DNA of 64,000 nt from Strongyloides papillosus. Lineage: Eukaryota > Nematoda > Chromadorea > Rhabditida > Strongyloididae. The stretch lies in contig SRSI01000035.1 in NCBI GenBank assembly GCA_005656395.1, positions 1-64,000 on the forward strand. Direction: 5' to 3'. The first letter of the stretch is position 1, and each line of letters starts with the position of its first letter. Made by a program: the position numbers and the translations under genes. Positions 58,533-64,000 of the stretch are shown here, in pieces. Below the pieces are notes generated by a model that made no database searches, had not been told where the DNA came from, and saw only the letters and a list, made by a program, of their open reading frames with translations.

Positions 58533-61000
58533 ATGTCAAAACGATTAAATAAAAAAAGTTACAATAAAAAGCATAGTACCTCATCAGAAGATTCATCTAT
58601 TGTCACAGGGGAAGAGACAGCACTACTACTACGAAAGAAATTAAAATTTGATCCAATTACTTCAACAACCTCAATTATTGATAACGATGATAAAAACTAT
58701 CTAACATATCCTAAAAAAGTAATATGTTACGTCGATGGTAAATCACAAAATGCTTCAATACTTCCATCAATTAACCAAGGACCACTCCTACCGTCTGAAG
58801 GTGTTTGTTATAGTAAATCATTATCACTTCCCCACTCCCAACAACCCCTAACATTTGAACCTTCACCAAATTCTCTAAACAAATTATCATTAGAAGGTCC
58901 CTCCAATGATAACACAATCCAATCAGGTTTTTGCCATCACCCACAATTACTACCACTACAAACCGCCAACTCTCTAACTCTTAACATCGATAATGATAAT
59001 TCAAAAAATGGACAGGTTGAAAGTAATGATAATTTTAAAAAACATCATAGTAGGAAGGTCGAGAATTATATAAAATTAGAAAATAAATCAAACCACTATA
59101 ATATAAATAAAAATTTCATACCTTTCCAATTTGGTGATTCAATTAGAAAAGTCAATTCACCTGTTAACCATACTATTACAACATCACCTCTTATAAAAGG
59201 AAATAATAAACTTTCAATTAGTGATCCTTGCTTACAAACAAATAATTATTCTACAGTATGTTTTTTTTTGTTATTTCTTTTGAATTTTATTTTTTTTTAC
59301 TTTTGCTAAGTTTTATTTTATTATTAGGAATTGGAGGGAGAGGACATGTCAGTGCGTAGGAAGGGACCACAATTTGATGTACCTGAGAAGGATGAAGAAG
59401 AGGTAGAGAGATCTCTAGACAAATGCTGTGACAGAAGATTCCGTCGGTATTGTTTTATATTTATAATAATATGCTTGGCGCTGTTAACAGTTAAGGATGT
59501 CGTTGATCTTGTCTTAGAATATTTAGAGAACCCTAAAAAAGCTGATATGAATATTATGTTTAATGAAACTATGTCTCTACCTAATGTAACATTTTGTATG
59601 TCTAGAGATCAGGCATGGTCGCATTTTAAACCATCACCAAACGACACAGATGCTGATTGGGAAAATTATATCAATAAAGATCTTTCAAATATGACAAAAA
59701 AAGAACAATTCCTAAAAAATCCTTGGGATCAACATACTATAATGGAAGCCTATGATGTTATAGCAAATCTAAATTCAATGGAACGAGAAACCAACGCCCA
59801 CGGTGCTGTTAGGACAATAAACGTCTTCAAGAACATGAAAAGATTTGAAAGAAAAAGGAAAGCTGTCACTAAATGGTTAAAAGTCATCCAAGATAGGAAT
59901 GTTACTTTTGAGGAGTTAACACAAAAAGTGGGTACAGAAGTTATAAGGAGATCATTACAAAGATTTAATAGAGAAACTAAGAATGAAAGTTTGATTATCA
60001 AGACACAACTTCGGACATCATGGATATCTACTATGCAACTTTGTTTCCAACCAATGTATGATGAAGATAATTACCATAGAATCCTTGATCAAGGAAACTT
60101 CTTTACAATGATGTTGTCACATAATGCTGATAACTTAGAGGGTAAAGATCTCGAGTGTATGTCAGTTGATTTTCATGGTAGACCAAGTTCTGCTGCTAGA
60201 TTTATGCAAGGAAAAGGTAGAGTAAAAGATGGGTTCATAGATGAAGTAAGTAATTTTAATTAAATTATCATTAAATATATTTAATTTTATAGCTTTGTCA
60301 CGGTCAAAGACACGAAGTAACAGTAGAGATAAGAGCGCGTTACGTCATGTTAGAGAATGACGATGAAGCAACTGCATGTAGGGAGGCTAAAGATGATGAA
60401 GATAATGAATTTGATTGTCGATCTAGGTGTAGGATGAATTTCCTAAAAGATATCTGTAATTGTATACCATCAACATTAAGTTATTTGGTTAAAGATGAAG
60501 AGGAGTTGAAGAAATATCCACTTTGTGATTATTTGTCATGTCCAATCAATCAAACTTTTGTTCAAAAAGGAAATTTCTCACATGAAGAGTGTTCTAATTT
60601 ATGTTACAGAGATTGTGATCAGTACCGTTACGAGGTTGATCACGAAAAGAAAGGAAGAATGGTAAGACCAGACTTGACGTTAGTTGAACTTCATTGGGGA
60701 TCCTTTGAATATTTAACATTAGAACAGGATTGGGTATGGACAGTACCTACATTTATTGCAGCACTTGGAGGTTCCATTGGAATGTGGCTTGGTTTGTCGA
60801 TATTGTCATTAATTCAAGGTTCAGCATTTATCTATAAAATGCTCCATCGTGAGGTAGTAAGAAAGAAGAAATCTATGGTAGAACTTAGTCATCGTGATAA
60901 AGATATCGCTCTTAAACTTCAAGCATTAAGGGATAAAGAGAATGCGGCACGTGGATTTACGGATAATGATGATAGACCAACAACACTACATAATCATTAA
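58533..61000 (+). CDS. DEG/ENaC-family sodium channel subunit
   Basis: Three exons: 58,533-59,255, 59,328-60,245 and 60,293-61,000, phase-0 GT..AG introns of 72 and 47 bp, 782 aa. A long cytoplasmic N-terminus (about 280 aa, Ser/Asn/Pro-rich, then RRFRRY) precedes TM1 at about 282-302. The large extracellular part carries the usual Cys-rich end (CRSRCRMNFLKDICNCIP, CSNLCYRDCDQYRYEV). TM2 is at about 695-722 with the family pattern LGGSIGMWLGLSILSLI; GLS matches the G-x-S selectivity filter. A charged C-terminal tail follows. Such channels are trimers gated by touch, acid or peptides. Which nematode member (degenerin, DEL, ACD) it is I cannot say. The N-terminal His-Gly gating motif is not evident. 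Confidence 0.92.
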
Positions 61001-61234
61001 CAATATTTTGTATTAAAATGTAATTATATATTTCTAAATTCTTCCAAACTAGTTACCTCTCAAAAAAGTTTAAAAATAAAATAATAAAATTGCTTAAAAG
61101 TCCTAAATGTACTAGTGAGGAAATTCAATTTATAGAAAAAATAAACAAATTAATGAAATAAATAAATAAACAAACAACACGTAATAGATATAAAATTTCA
61201 AAATAGATAAAAAAGTATATAATTTACATAAAAC

Positions 61235-61475
61235 TTACATATCAATACTAAAATTACTCTTAACTTCCTCTATATTAATATCATTTTTAGGAAATACATC
61301 ATCTAAAAAACAAACAACAATCATATATTAAAAAAATATAATAAAAATAAAATTTAATAAATAAAAAAATAATTAACTTACTCTGAGGAAAGCTATAACT
61401 TCTTATAGAAGAGGGAGTTGAAGATTTTTCTGAGGATGTTGTTGTTGAGTTAATTGATAAAAATTTTTCAGACAT
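61235..61475 (-). CDS. Small two-exon protein, unknown
   Basis: Exon 1 61,382-61,475 and exon 2 61,235-61,302, 79 bp intron (donor GTAAGT, acceptor TTTTAG), 53 aa. It is Ser/Thr-rich at the start (MSEKFLSINSTTTSSEKSST) and acidic at the end (KNDINIEEVKSN). I choose ATG 61,473-61,475 because ACATGTAG just before it could be a spliced-leader acceptor. The frame is open further to 61,553, which would add 26 residues. It converges on the channel gene with 234 bp between stops. Not recognised. Confidence 0.45.
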
Positions 61476-61553
61476 CCGTCTACATGTAACAACAAATATG
61501 GTTCGCTGGACACTCACCAACTGACATTTTTTACCGTATGTGCGACGTTCCAA

Positions 61554-64000
61554 AATTATGTCGCGCGACTGGTGGTAATCGCAAAATTACATGAAAAAAT
61601 TAGTTTTTCATAGTATTTTTGATAAATTGGTATTTAATATTAAAAATTGTCATGCCTCATTTTGAAAAAGTTCTGTGATTTGCAAAATTTCATGACCTTT
61701 TTTGTGTGTTGGTTTTTGTATGATAAGGGTACCCGTTTGTTTATTTAATTTAATTTCCATCTCTAAGCGAAAGTTTTAGTGGAAGTGATAATGCAGTTGA
61801 ATGTCCTATTATCATCGTAATGTAATCAAAAATATATGGGATTGTAAGTGATCAATACTGGCGAGGTGGATCGTTAGGAATAAGTACACGAAATTTTGTT
61901 GTTTTAGTAATAGAAGCATGATAAAATATATAATATGGAAATTAGAATATACACGAAATAGTGTAGTGACAATTCTAAAAGTTTAAACGTTTATGGTGTT
62001 GTTTAAATTTAGTGATAAAATTACAATGTGTGTAGGAGGAAATTAAGATACTGGAAACCAACAAGTGTTGGAGTCGTTATCTTAGAATATGTTTATGAAA
62101 GTTTGCAAAAATTCATTTTGCATGCTAACATAAAACTTTTATCGGTTTTACCAATCAGGTAAGATTTAAAAAAATAGTGATTAGAACAGAGAAACTTCTA
62201 ATAAAAATTGCAATTTAAATTTCTAAAACAGAATAGTTGATGGAATCAAAATTATGTCATTAGAGATTTATTCAATTTACAGAGTGATCAGATAGTATCA
62301 ACATCAAGTGGAAGAATAAAAGATAATTACACAAAACACAAGGTAGTTTTTTTATCTTGTTGTTAAAGGTAATGTATTTAATTTAAAAATGACAAATTTA
62401 ATTATGTTTGTGGGTTGTTAACAAAAGATATAACTTATCATAAGTCAAGTATGTAGTTCTTATAATTACTACAGATTATACCCCTAAATAAAATTTATTA
62501 TAGTGGAAATTAATTACTTAATAATATTTTAGTACTTTTAGTACACATATGAATTAAGAAAAAGTGTGGTTAGAAGTATTATCGAGCCAATTTTGAGAAA
62601 CAATATAATTATATATGCTAATCTTTGGTTAGCATTATTTAATTGGTCTGAAAAGTCTAAAAAATATTTATTATAAATTGAATATAATGAATTATGTGGA
62701 AATGATTAAAAAAATATTTTTATGAGATGATTGGTAATTATTTTAGTGTTCTTTGAAATGCGTTGTGACTTATAAAATTCCTGGAAAATTAGAATATCAA
62801 TGACATTTTTTTTTGAAAACAAATAAGTGTAAAGATAAGAAGTTTAAAAACATGTTTGATTGATCTTTAAATTAAGGTTTAAATGTCAATTTTAATTATC
62901 TCTTCAAACATATATAATTTATTTTATTTACCCATCTTTAAGAAAATAATTTACCAAATGATAAATTTATTATCAAAATCCCTAAAAAATATTAAGATAT
63001 CTCTGCAATTGCGCTTTATAATTTAGTCATTTTTTGCAAAAAGTGCATCTAACGTAGCTAAGAATTATGTCATACAAGTAAAGCAAACAAACTACATTTA
63101 AAAATTTTCATTTTTAGTATTTAAAAAATACAACCACCAACTGAGTTTAGAAAAATTAAATTATTAATAATTTCAAATCCCTTTAGTGTTTGTAGAAGAC
63201 AAACTTTTCCATAATTAATCAAATTTATAATAATTACCTTCATGATTTTTAGAAAAACAAAGAAACAAATTTTGTTTTTCATCCAATACTTTAATTAAAA
63301 ACACGAGCTTATAATTATTTTTTTTATATAGTTATTAAAATATTTCAGCAGATAGTTACTGGGTAATTTTAGTTTATGTGGTTTTTATATTTTGTTATGA
63401 TTATTATTGCACTAATTAATGATATATAGTCTGGGTTATTTTTTAATCCAATGAATTTTATATTAATTTATGTTTATTGGTAGATAATGTTTTTTGTGTT
63501 TCTTTTTGGTTGATTAATAATTTTATTGTATGATGTTTAAACAAATGTTTGGATGAAAATGTTTTTCAAATAATTCAAATGGTTAACATTAAGATGATAA
63601 TTCGTCTTTGTTTAATTTTTTTAAAAAAACATATATCATAGTTGATGACATATGTAAATAATTACCACAGAATTTGCAGAAAAAAATCGGCACTTTTCAA
63701 TTATATTTCATCAAACATATAAACATGGAAATTAAAGAATATTATTGCCTTAGAATAGCAAATAATTAAATTAATTAATGATATCAAGCTGATAATAAAT
63801 TAAAAAACTTATTGCATGTTTCATAGTGATAAGAGACTAATTAATGCAAATTACGATTGTACTATATTTTCGAATTTCATGTTTTAATATAAAAAGCTAT
63901 TTTATATTTGCAATTGTAACTATTATATCCCTTCAATACCTGAATTTTTTTGAATCCTCTCTAAATCACATAAACCGAAGTAGACATATTCATTTTCTTC
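61554..64000. other. AT-rich region without a recognisable gene
   Basis: I see no gene, RNA gene or element. Open frames are short and not protein-like on either strand. It may hold the 5' UTR or large introns of a gene that lies beyond the window. Confidence 0.5.

Noticed and set aside
1..64000. CRISPR arrays, bacterial operons, tRNA or rRNA genes
   Set aside because: The sequence is clearly eukaryotic with spliced genes; I saw no tRNA cloverleaf or rRNA-like stretch, and the tandem repeats lack spacers of a CRISPR type.

Overview
The window looks like nuclear DNA of a parasitic nematode of the Strongyloides type. The DNA is very AT-rich. Introns are tiny (40-47 bp) with GT..AG ends, and several starts sit just behind a T-rich AG that could be a spliced-leader acceptor. 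The gene content (astacin, transthyretin-like proteins, a trypsin-fold protein, many small secreted proteins) fits that lineage. The genus is an inference from these features; I have no database match.

Region 1 (1 to about 32,710) is a large tandem duplication. Copy A (1-14,410) and copy B (18,115-32,710) carry the same order: a secreted Lys/Pro-Glu protein gene on the minus strand (KP1), an ORF with a hydrophobic segment, a decayed mariner, a secreted serine-protease homologue that has lost all three catalytic residues, a second Lys/Pro-Glu gene on the plus strand (KP2), gag-like and Tigger transposon debris, and a transthyretin-like gene. KP1 and KP2 sit on inverted copies of one roughly 1.8-2.1 kb duplicon, so the four KP genes lie in alternating head-to-head and tail-to-tail arrangement. 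The copies are separated by a 3.2 kb element with kilobase-long terminal inverted repeats. Copy B alone holds a 224 bp solo LTR. Copy A alone has several one-base homopolymer changes that break KP1 and the small ORF.

Region 2 (32,710-48,830) is gene-poor and transposon-rich. It holds two more transthyretin-like genes with the same intron position, a non-autonomous mariner-type element with about 250 bp TIRs, a CGTGACA repeat block, a nearly full-length dead mariner, an astacin gene with a 2.1 kb intron and one frameshift, a short mariner relic, and a fifth KP gene (KP3) on a direct copy of the duplicon.

Region 3 (48,830-53,353) has three minus-strand genes for low-complexity secreted proteins (Thr/Ser-rich; His/Lys plus mucin-like; acidic), then a two-exon gene for a secreted or single-pass membrane protein.

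Region 4 (53,479-61,475) is conserved: SF3B4/SAP-49 (splicing), VPS54 (GARP tethering complex), a DEG/ENaC channel subunit, and a small two-exon gene. The last 2.4 kb hold nothing I can identify. Regions 1-3 are the lineage-specific part: secreted proteins, recent duplication and transposons next to a housekeeping block.
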